Part shown: positions 7,840-15,129 of the stretch, in pieces | Layout: every line of letters starts with the position of its first letter | Position numbering within the stretch: the first letter of the stretch is position 1 | Virus record (IMG/VR): IMGVR_UViG_3300021185_003607 | Location: 1 to 20,670 of that record | From: a virus | DNA length: 20,670 nt | Strand: one strand, 5' to 3' | Notes under the pieces: model-generated | What the model was told of the DNA's origin: nothing | Seen by the model: the letters and a program-made list of their open reading frames with translations, nothing else | The model's database searches: none | Translations under genes and position numbers: made by a program

Positions 7840-9726
7840 ATGGCAAATCCAAAAACACCAATTACCGAACTTGACTTTGATAGAGTCAAGGATCAATTAA
7901 GAACTTATTTACAAACACAAACGCAATTCAAAGACTATAACTTTGAAGGATCGAATATGAGTGTCCTATTAGACGTTCTTGCGTTTAATAGTTATCAAAA
8001 TAACTTCTATACAAACATGGCACTTAACGAAATGTTTCTTGACTCTGCCGTCCTTAAGAACTCAATCGTTTCCCATGCAAAAGAATTAAACTATATTCCT
8101 CGTTCACGTAAATCTGCCAAGGCAACATTATTTGTATTAATCGTTGACCCAAATCAAGAAGGCTCAACAATTACAATTCCAAAGTATTCTCAATTTAGAG
8201 TATCTCATCAAGGTGAAAGTTTCGGATTTGTTACGAATCAAGTATATACAGCAAGAAGAGTAGTTGCTGGTGATATCAATCCGCAGACAGGACAATCATA
8301 TGAAAACAATTCTTTCGTTGCTGAAAGTGTTGATGTTTATGAAGGTGAAATGTTATCAAGTTTCCAAAGAGAAGGTTTTATTGTTGACGCGGATGGTGTG
8401 TTAAGAGTATTCCTTACAAACAACGAAGTAGATACAGATTCAATTGTCGTGTTTGTTGATGCTGAAGCAACAGATGATGCTAACGTATTCCAAAGAGCAA
8501 ATACAATTTATGGAGTAAGACCTTTAGATAAAGTATTCTATCTTGAACCTTATCTTGATGACAAGTATTCAATTTACTTTGGTAAGAATCAATTTGGTTT
8601 ACAACCACAAGAGTTCGAAGATGTAAGAGTAAGATATAGAATCTGTTCAGGAATAGAGCCAAATGGCGCAGGTAAAGATTCTGCGTTTAGTGCAAGCTTT
8701 ATTGAAGGTGCAGAAATTAGTCCTATTACATTATCACAAGCTGCAGGTGGTCAAGAAAGAGAATCATTAGAATCTATTCGTTACTTTGCTCCTAAATCAT
8801 TACAGGTTCAAGAACGTGCAGTTACAACAAAAGATTACGAAGTATTATTACAACAAGCATTCCCTGAAATTTCTGCGGTCTCTGCTTATGGTGGTGAACA
8901 GTTAGATCCACCTCAATTTGGTCGAGTTGCTATTTCTGTTTATTTAAACGATGATACTCAAATCATATCAACAACATTATCTAATTCTTATATTGCTTAT
9001 TTAAAAGAAAGAGCTCCATTAGGTATTGAACCAATCTTTAAACAAACAGAATTCGTTTATGCTGATACAAATATTATTGTAAACTATAGTAGAAAGAATA
9101 CTGAAAAGAGTGCAGCAGAATTAGAATCATTGGTAAGAGCAGAAGTTCAAAAATATTCTGACGATAACCTTGAAGGATTTGATAAAATATTAAGGTCTTC
9201 TAAGTTGGCAGGACAGATCGATGATTTGGATGTTGGTATTTTAAGTACTGAAATATCAATTTGTCCAATTATTGAATATTCACCTCCACTTAATTTCAAT
9301 ACAAACCCAACATTTAGATTTGAAACTAATCTTATTCGTCCTTATGCTTATCAAGCATCTAATGGATTTTCAACTTTTAAACCTGCGATTAAATCTTCAC
9401 CGTTTGACATTGCTGGTACTTGTGTATTTTTCCAAGACGATGGTATGGGTAATATTATGATCATTACTGATGAAGCAACTAATCCACAGATTATTAATCC
9501 AACTGCAGGTACAGTTGATTATGATAAAGGTGAAGTTAAATTAACAAACTTTAAAGTAGAAACATTTACAGGCAGTGCAATTAAAGTATCTGCCAAGACG
9601 GTTGATAACGATGTTGCTGCACCAAAAGGACGAGTGTTTATATTAAGAGATACAGATGTTAAGGTCACAATGGATTTGGAAGAATTCCAAACACCAATAT
9701 CAACTACCTCAACATCAAGTTATTAA
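7840..9726 (+). CDS. 6: Baseplate wedge protein gp6
   Basis: gp6 dimers form the ring that holds the wedges together around the hub and rearrange when the baseplate opens. The 628-aa length is near T4 gp6 (660 aa). The N-terminus shows the family signature: ITELDFDRVKDQLRTYLQ (8-25), then LLDVLAFNSYQNNFYTNMA and SHAKELNYIPRS, followed by J-like beta domains. The block QVQERAVTTKDYEVLLQQAF with ISAVSAYGGEQLDPP is the usual conserved central motif of the gp6/gpJ family. It is two bases downstream of gp25 and 15 bases upstream of the gp7-position gene. Confidence 0.95.
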   Translation: MANPKTPITELDFDRVKDQLRTYLQTQTQFKDYNFEGSNMSVLLDVLAFNSYQNNFYTNMALNEMFLDSAVLKNSIVSHAKELNYIPRSRKSAKATLFVLIVDPNQEGSTITIPKYSQFRVSHQGESFGFVTNQVYTARRVVAGDINPQTGQSYENNSFVAESVDVYEGEMLSSFQREGFIVDADGVLRVFLTNNEVDTDSIVVFVDAEATDDANVFQRANTIYGVRPLDKVFYLEPYLDDKYSIYFGKNQFGLQPQEFEDVRVRYRICSGIEPNGAGKDSAFSASFIEGAEISPITLSQAAGGQERESLESIRYFAPKSLQVQERAVTTKDYEVLLQQAFPEISAVSAYGGEQLDPPQFGRVAISVYLNDDTQIISTTLSNSYIAYLKERAPLGIEPIFKQTEFVYADTNIIVNYSRKNTEKSAAELESLVRAEVQKYSDDNLEGFDKILRSSKLAGQIDDLDVGILSTEISICPIIEYSPPLNFNTNPTFRFETNLIRPYAYQASNGFSTFKPAIKSSPFDIAGTCVFFQDDGMGNIMIITDEATNPQIINPTAGTVDYDKGEVKLTNFKVETFTGSAIKVSAKTVDNDVAAPKGRVFILRDTDVKVTMDLEEFQTPISTTSTSSY

Positions 9727-9741
9727 TAAGAGAGAAAAATA

Positions 9742-12700
9742 ATGCCTCAGGGTGATTTAGAAAAAAATCTATCGCTATTCATTAAGAATCAGTTCCCCGC
9801 TATTTACAGGGAAGATGGACCTGAGCTTGTTCAATTAGTAGAAGATTATTATAAGTTCTCTGAAACGCAAGAGAACCAACATATCTATCAACAAAGAAGA
9901 TTATTCGAGACGAAAGATATTGATACAACATTAGAGAATATGATTATATTCTTTAAGAAAAAGTTTCTTGCTGATCTTCCACTTAAAGCTGATATCATTA
10001 AGTTTATTATTAAAAATATTCTTGATCTATATCGTTCAAAAGGTACCGCTCGAGGTATTGAATTATTCTTTGCCATATTCTATCAAGAGTTTGAGATTGA
10101 AATTGTATACCCTGCTGAAAAGATGCAAAAGGTTTCTGATTCCGAATGGAAGCAAGGTGTATATTTACAGATGTTTCCAAACAACGATTTCTTTACTTCG
10201 AAGTCAGGTAAGGAATATGCTTACAAAGATTTATTAGCAAGAAACATCGAAGGATCTGTAAGTGGTGCAAAGGCATCAGTAAGATCAATTAACTTCTTTA
10301 TTTTAAATGGTATTAAAACTCCTGTCATATATCTTGATGGTATTCAAGGTACATTTAAAAAGTATGAAGATATTTTATCTAACATAGAAGGAGAAGTAGT
10401 TAACTTTGGTAAAGCAAACGGATCTCTTTCAAAGTTTACCATTGTTGATAGATCAAGAGTCGGAGCAAAAAGAAAGAACTTGCCGGGTAGAGAAATTGGT
10501 GAAGTTCTTAATGTACATCAAAAAGATGGTAATGCAGGTAAAGCAATTGTCACTGGTGTAACAAGAGAAGCGTCAGGTCAAATTAAATATGATTTAGTTG
10601 ATGGCGGTTATGGTTACACAATTGATAATACAAGGTTATTAGTTTCCGACCAATCAATTATTTTAGACAACAGTGTAGACGGTTATAATTTAGGATTCAG
10701 AGTTGGAGAATTATTAGAAGACGGCAATGGTAACCAAGCAATGGTCATTGGACAAAACTTGGCTTCAGTCGGTGTTAGACATGCAAGTGGTACTGATGGC
10801 GGAACATTTACTCCAAACTCTACGGTCACAACAATAAGACCACCTATTGACGGTGTTGCACAAACACAACTTTCAATTAACTTGGCTCTTGTTCAGAATC
10901 AATTAGTACAACCTAATGCTTCATCTCCAGGACCATTATATCCTGACACAAATGATACAGGTGATGTTATTGTTTCTCAGTTAGGTGATACAACAATTGC
11001 TTCTATTATTACCGATGTTATAACTCCACATTTACCTACAGTAATAAGTGCACCTGATTATGAAGCTACGGCTCCTATGTCAGGATCTGCTTCTCCTGTT
11101 AGTTTAACGACACCGTTAGATCAAGCATTTGATATTCAAGATTTATCAATTGGAAGAATCGTATCGTTTGCTAATGATAACCCAGGTGCAGATTATCAAT
11201 CCGATGTATTTGCGATTGCTCAGGATTCATTAATTAAAAATGTAGATCGTAAGAATCAATCAATTCTATTTACTGATGCAGGTGACGCAGGATCATTCTC
11301 GGTTGGTGATAGAGTAAAAGGTTGGGATTCTGCTGTCGTTGGTATTGTAAAGTCAATTAACCAACAAGAAGGATTCGTTACAGTAACACCGTATGACATT
11401 GATGGATTTAATAGAGTCGAAAGAGTTTATTTAGAAAATTCACCAACGGCCCCATTTGATGTATTAAGTATTTCAAACGATTATGCTGGTACAGATAGAT
11501 TTGGTGACAATGCTATTATTGAGTCAGAAACAGAATTTGCCATTGGTAAGATTTCAGAAGTAAGTATATTAAACTCTGGGTTTGGTTATTGGGAATACGA
11601 AGTAGATCCAGATCAGATTATAGATTTTGCTGGTGGTCTTGGTGAATTAAGACAGGACGATGGAAAATTTGTTTCTCACGGTATTATCGAAGCAGAGAAT
11701 CAAGGTCAAACAAGTGGTTATTGGGCAGGTACCAATTCTCACTTAAGTGGTTGGAAACAAAATGGTGTAACAACAACCACAACAAATTTACCTCTAATGG
11801 ACTTTTCTTTAGTTGTTTTAAGACTTGCTTTAGGTCAAGATCCAATAACTCTATACCCTTGGCTTTCTCCTTCGTTTGAAAGTTGGTTCAATAGTACAGC
11901 AGAAGATGGATTTGCGATATATGATTTAAGTAAACAGGCACAACCAATTAATGCTGCAACTGCAACTTTCTTCCAACAATTATCAATGAAATCAGCTGCA
12001 GAAAATATTACAGCAAGATGGAACAATATTGTAGTTCCTTCAATGAAACAACAAGTTTGGTATGAATCACATGAAAATCTTTTATGGGTACTTAACGAAA
12101 CAATCAATGTATACGACCAAGAGTATTTAGATTCAGGACAAAGAATACAAGATAGTAATTTCTATCAAGAATATTCTTATCAAATTAAATCAAGCTTACC
12201 ACTACAGAATTATGAAAAGCTATTAAAAGAAAATGTTCACTTAGCAGGTTCTAAACTATTTGGAGACTTTATATTTAAGGCAAAGGTTGGTGGAACAATT
12301 AGACCAAGGTTCTTAAGACTATTTAATGATGATGGCAAAGGTTCTCCGTTTGATGTTGCGAATACAGTTAATCTTGCGGCGGACGTCACAAACTATACGG
12401 CTGATAGTGCTCTTGTATCGGCTGACCACGAACCTGGTGGAGAAGGTGGATTAACATTAAGTCCAACTGCAATACCTGATTTAACAATTACAAAGAATTG
12501 GTTCCAAGGATTCCATGATTATGCTGTAGGTATAAGTATGCCTGAAACAGGTACGGCTCCTTACCCAGTTGCTATTTTATTACATGGCAATGGTGGTACT
12601 GGTTCAGGTATGGTAAATCAATTCAAAGATTTATTGCCAGGACATATTGTTCTTAGCTTACAAGGATATGAAAACTCATGGAACATTTCTAACGAACAGT

Positions 12701-13293
12701 CTAAAGGACCTGATATTGAAGTGTTGGAGGAGTTTGTTGCGTTACTTCAAACTTATTCTAATGTTGATAGTACCAAGATTCGTATTGTAGGTGTATCAAA
12801 TGGTGGTGCACTTGCATTAAGGGCAGCGGTTGAGATTGATGATCCTGCGATTGATACTATTGTATGTATGATATCTCAAACAAATACAAGTCAATACAGA
12901 GATAGTTCATTCTGGTATCCTTTCACTGAATTATATACAGGTGATGATTATACAAATGATGGATATACAACGCCTAAGAATCCAATACCACAAAGAAGAA
13001 TTGTTCAAATGAATGGAAGAGCAGATCTTGTTGTTCCTTATGGTGGAGGAGAGGCTCTTGGAGTTGACTTCCTCTCTGCTCGAGATTCTGCTTATAGGTT
13101 TGCTCAGGCACAAGGATACACTGGAGTAGAAGGTGCAGTACAAAATGCCTACGGAGGTACAAGTAGAATATTTGATTATGGCAATGTAATATTCTTGCGT
13201 GAAGATGTTGCACATACTGTTAGTGATGATATGAAACATCTATTACAGATGTACCTCGAAAACAATTACGACATTGCGACACCTCCGTCATAA
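9742..13293 (+). CDS. Large baseplate wedge protein (gp7 position) fused to a C-terminal alpha/beta-hydrolase
   Basis: The N-terminus (residues 1-210) is a tail-protein module seen in T4-like marine phages: LEKNLSLFIKNQFPAIYRED, a helical region, and the motif YRSKGTARGIELFFAIFY around residue 98. It stands where gp7 stands in T4 (after gp6) and is of similar size without its C-terminus, so a gp7-like wedge role is inferred from context. Residues about 914-1178 form a separate esterase-like alpha/beta-hydrolase: the oxyanion loop LLHGNGGTGSG (His948-Gly949), nucleophile elbow GVSNGG with Ser1019, acid Asp1095 in GRADLVVPYGGG, and base His1158 in DVAHTVSDD. The triad is complete. The style recalls feruloyl-esterase/PHB-depolymerase-like enzymes; the substrate is unknown, perhaps an acylated surface glycan or lipid. 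A Gly-rich linker (about 899-905) joins the parts. There is a good ribosome site (AAGAGAG). Confidence 0.82.
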   Translation: MPQGDLEKNLSLFIKNQFPAIYREDGPELVQLVEDYYKFSETQENQHIYQQRRLFETKDIDTTLENMIIFFKKKFLADLPLKADIIKFIIKNILDLYRSKGTARGIELFFAIFYQEFEIEIVYPAEKMQKVSDSEWKQGVYLQMFPNNDFFTSKSGKEYAYKDLLARNIEGSVSGAKASVRSINFFILNGIKTPVIYLDGIQGTFKKYEDILSNIEGEVVNFGKANGSLSKFTIVDRSRVGAKRKNLPGREIGEVLNVHQKDGNAGKAIVTGVTREASGQIKYDLVDGGYGYTIDNTRLLVSDQSIILDNSVDGYNLGFRVGELLEDGNGNQAMVIGQNLASVGVRHASGTDGGTFTPNSTVTTIRPPIDGVAQTQLSINLALVQNQLVQPNASSPGPLYPDTNDTGDVIVSQLGDTTIASIITDVITPHLPTVISAPDYEATAPMSGSASPVSLTTPLDQAFDIQDLSIGRIVSFANDNPGADYQSDVFAIAQDSLIKNVDRKNQSILFTDAGDAGSFSVGDRVKGWDSAVVGIVKSINQQEGFVTVTPYDIDGFNRVERVYLENSPTAPFDVLSISNDYAGTDRFGDNAIIESETEFAIGKISEVSILNSGFGYWEYEVDPDQIIDFAGGLGELRQDDGKFVSHGIIEAENQGQTSGYWAGTNSHLSGWKQNGVTTTTTNLPLMDFSLVVLRLALGQDPITLYPWLSPSFESWFNSTAEDGFAIYDLSKQAQPINAATATFFQQLSMKSAAENITARWNNIVVPSMKQQVWYESHENLLWVLNETINVYDQEYLDSGQRIQDSNFYQEYSYQIKSSLPLQNYEKLLKENVHLAGSKLFGDFIFKAKVGGTIRPRFLRLFNDDGKGSPFDVANTVNLAADVTNYTADSALVSADHEPGGEGGLTLSPTAIPDLTITKNWFQGFHDYAVGISMPETGTAPYPVAILLHGNGGTGSGMVNQFKDLLPGHIVLSLQGYENSWNISNEQSKGPDIEVLEEFVALLQTYSNVDSTKIRIVGVSNGGALALRAAVEIDDPAIDTIVCMISQTNTSQYRDSSFWYPFTELYTGDDYTNDGYTTPKNPIPQRRIVQMNGRADLVVPYGGGEALGVDFLSARDSAYRFAQAQGYTGVEGAVQNAYGGTSRIFDYGNVIFLREDVAHTVSDDMKHLLQMYLENNYDIATPPS

Positions 13294-13301
13294 GCAATGA
13301 G

Positions 13302-13309
13302 AATAAATA
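13302..13309 (+). promoter_or_regulatory. Probable late promoter -10 box (AATAAATA) for the fibre/protease pair
   Basis: One mismatch to TATAAATA, in the 44-nt gap between the gp7-position stop and the fibre start, which is larger than nearly all other gaps on this strand. The start codon is 28 nt downstream, with AGGA at 13327-13330 as its ribosome site. A separate late promoter here would let the fibre and protease genes be expressed at their own level. No hairpin terminator was seen in the gap. Confidence 0.55.
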
Positions 13310-13337
13310 ATTTAATAAAGAATTTTAGGAAAATAAA

Positions 13338-15125
13338 ATGTCTAAACAAATAATTAATATCGGTGCATCCGCTAACGACGGAACAGGTGATCCGTTACGT
13401 TCTGCATTCGATAAAGCAAACGATAACTTTAATGAGATTTACCTGGCGCTAGGAGATGCAAGTAATGCAACTGATCTATTCGACATTAATGGTAATTTAG
13501 ACCTATCAGGTAAACCGCATAAAATATCATTCTTATATGATACGAAACTTGAGCTCGATAATATTAATCCAGGTACTTATCATGGTTCTATAGGTCATGC
13601 ACATGATACCGGTTCATTATATTATGCTCATGGTGATTGGAGAAGACTTCTTGCTGATACTTCAGAAGGAGCAATTCTAAATTACACAGACCCATTAAAT
13701 GCTTGGGTATATAGTGTAAATCTTAGTAACTCTGAAACCGCAGGACACGTTTTAAGTACACAAGCAGATGGAACATATTCATGGGTTGCTCAATCAAGTG
13801 GTTCCGGTAGTTCATACAGTAATTCTGATGTTGATACTCATTTAAATCAAACTGACCCAGATGCAGGATATGTATTAAGTTGGAATGGAACTGATTACGC
13901 TTGGGTTGCTCAATCAGGTGGTTCCGGTAGTTCATACGGTGATACCGAGGTGTCTGCTCACTTAAATGTAAGTTCAGCCGGCTCAAATCAAATATTAAGT
14001 TGGGATGGTTCTGACTTTGCATGGGTTAACGATCAAACAGGTTCAGGCGGAAGTTCATTTGGAACAAGCGATGTTGATACTCACTTAAATATAAGTAGTG
14101 CTTCAAGTGGACAAATTCTATCTTGGAATGGAACTGATTACGCTTGGGTTGCAGATGCAACTGGTAGCGGAGGTGGTGGTTCAGTTGCTATGACTGACAT
14201 TACTAACACAACAATTACAAATCCACAATCTAATGATATTTTAAAATACTTCGGTAATGATGGGACTTGGAGAAACGTAACATTCACTCCAACTTATTCA
14301 GACATTAGTGAACAGCCTTCCAGTGTTTCAGATAAAGCTGCTTTTCATAATACTTTCCAAAATGCTGCTACAGTATTAAAGGTTACTCATAACGGTTCAT
14401 CCTCATATCGTTTTGACCAATATGGAACAACTGATAACCCAACGATTTATGTTAAAGCAGGAACAACAGTTGGATTTGATTTAACTGATGCGGGTGGTGC
14501 AGTTCACCCATTCGTAATTCAAACTGCGGGTGGTGCAGATTATAACGACGGTTTGGTTGCTTTAGATTCAGGAAACTATTACGAAGGCGCAAACGCAAAC
14601 GCAGGAATCGGTGGTGCCATGTTCTGGAAAATACCAGCAGGTATTTCTGGTAACTATAGGTACATATGTCAAGCACACGCAAGTATGGTTGGTACTATTG
14701 TTGTTGAAGCGGCTGCAGGCGGTGGCGGTGGTGGAGGCGGAAGTTTACCAAGTCGTACATCTCCTTCTCAGGCTACAGCATCAATTGCTGATGGAGTATC
14801 AACAGACCTTGATATTACTGGATTTAAAGGATACGCATTATATACGATTACAACATCAGCCGCGGCTTGGGTAACTCTTTACACTGATGCTAGTGCTCGT
14901 ACATCAGATAACTCAAGATCAGAAACAACAGATCCTGCACCGGATGCTGGTATTATTGCTGAGGTAATTACAACAGGAGCTGAAACGGTAAGATTATCAC
15001 CAGGAACTATTGGTTATAATTTAGAATCAACACCAACAACAAACATACCTGTTAAAGTAAGAAACAAAAGTGGTGGCACAACGGCCATTACAGTAGCTAT
15101 AGAAATACTTCAATTAGAGGCTTAA
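13338..15125 (+). CDS. Tail-fibre-like structural protein with embedded cupredoxin domain
   Basis: The N-terminus (INIGASANDGTGDPLRSAFD, then KANDNFNEIY) is the attachment module common in marine phage fibres. Residues about 139-285 hold near-identical 40-41-residue repeats (LSWNGTDYAWVA, GSGSSY, DVDTHLN). Residues about 345-457 resemble a cupredoxin: strands VLKVTHNG and PTIYVKAGTTVGFDL, His390 in VHPFVIQ, then YICQAHASMVGTIVV giving Cys444, His447 and Met450. C-x2-H-x2-M is the amicyanin-type copper loop, so all four type-1 copper ligands are present. An eight-glycine linker (461-468) leads to a C-terminal beta domain (about 469-595) of a kind frequent at marine phage fibre ends (DLDITGFKGYALYTI, AEVITTGAETVRLSPGTIGY). 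No signal peptide is present. A fibre or decoration protein of the baseplate is likely; copper binding is inferred from ligands only. Confidence 0.8.
   Translation: MSKQIINIGASANDGTGDPLRSAFDKANDNFNEIYLALGDASNATDLFDINGNLDLSGKPHKISFLYDTKLELDNINPGTYHGSIGHAHDTGSLYYAHGDWRRLLADTSEGAILNYTDPLNAWVYSVNLSNSETAGHVLSTQADGTYSWVAQSSGSGSSYSNSDVDTHLNQTDPDAGYVLSWNGTDYAWVAQSGGSGSSYGDTEVSAHLNVSSAGSNQILSWDGSDFAWVNDQTGSGGSSFGTSDVDTHLNISSASSGQILSWNGTDYAWVADATGSGGGGSVAMTDITNTTITNPQSNDILKYFGNDGTWRNVTFTPTYSDISEQPSSVSDKAAFHNTFQNAATVLKVTHNGSSSYRFDQYGTTDNPTIYVKAGTTVGFDLTDAGGAVHPFVIQTAGGADYNDGLVALDSGNYYEGANANAGIGGAMFWKIPAGISGNYRYICQAHASMVGTIVVEAAAGGGGGGGGSLPSRTSPSQATASIADGVSTDLDITGFKGYALYTITTSAAAWVTLYTDASARTSDNSRSETTDPAPDAGIIAEVITTGAETVRLSPGTIGYNLESTPTTNIPVKVRNKSGGTTAITVAIEILQLEA
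13752..14175 (+). repeat. In-gene tandem repeats of 120-123 bp in the fibre gene
   Basis: Units begin at about 13752, 13875, 13995 and 14118, spacings of 123, 120 and 123 bp, all in frame. Units 2 and 4 share a run of 29 identical bases starting TGGAATGGAACTGATTACGC at 13881 and 14124. The junction of units 1 and 2 repeats CAATCA(A/G)GTGGTTCCGG followed by TAGTTCATAC at about 13791 and 13911. Each unit encodes LSWNGTDYAWVA, a Gly/Ser linker, then DVDTHLN. The first unit has diverged at its start and the last is partial. Confidence 0.85.
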
Positions 15126-15129
15126 GATA

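Noticed and set aside
12931-13239. Minus-strand open frame of 102 codons opposite the hydrolase domain.
   Set aside because: The plus strand encodes the Asp and His of the catalytic triad here; the antisense frame is Ser/Ile/Cys-rich without a ribosome site or recognisable motif.
13294-13337. Terminator between the gp7-position gene and the fibre gene.
   Set aside because: No stem-loop with a following T-run can be drawn; the gap is explained by the late promoter box and ribosome site.
14370-14708. Cupredoxin as a captured plastocyanin metabolic gene for photosynthesis.
   Set aside because: The domain is fused in frame inside a structural protein, has no signal peptide, and its loop is C-x2-H-x2-M rather than the usual plastocyanin spacing.
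13338-15125. Fibre repeats and tip as a diversity-generating retroelement target.
   Set aside because: No reverse transcriptase, template repeat or variable-region signature (adenine-biased repeat pair) is present in the window.
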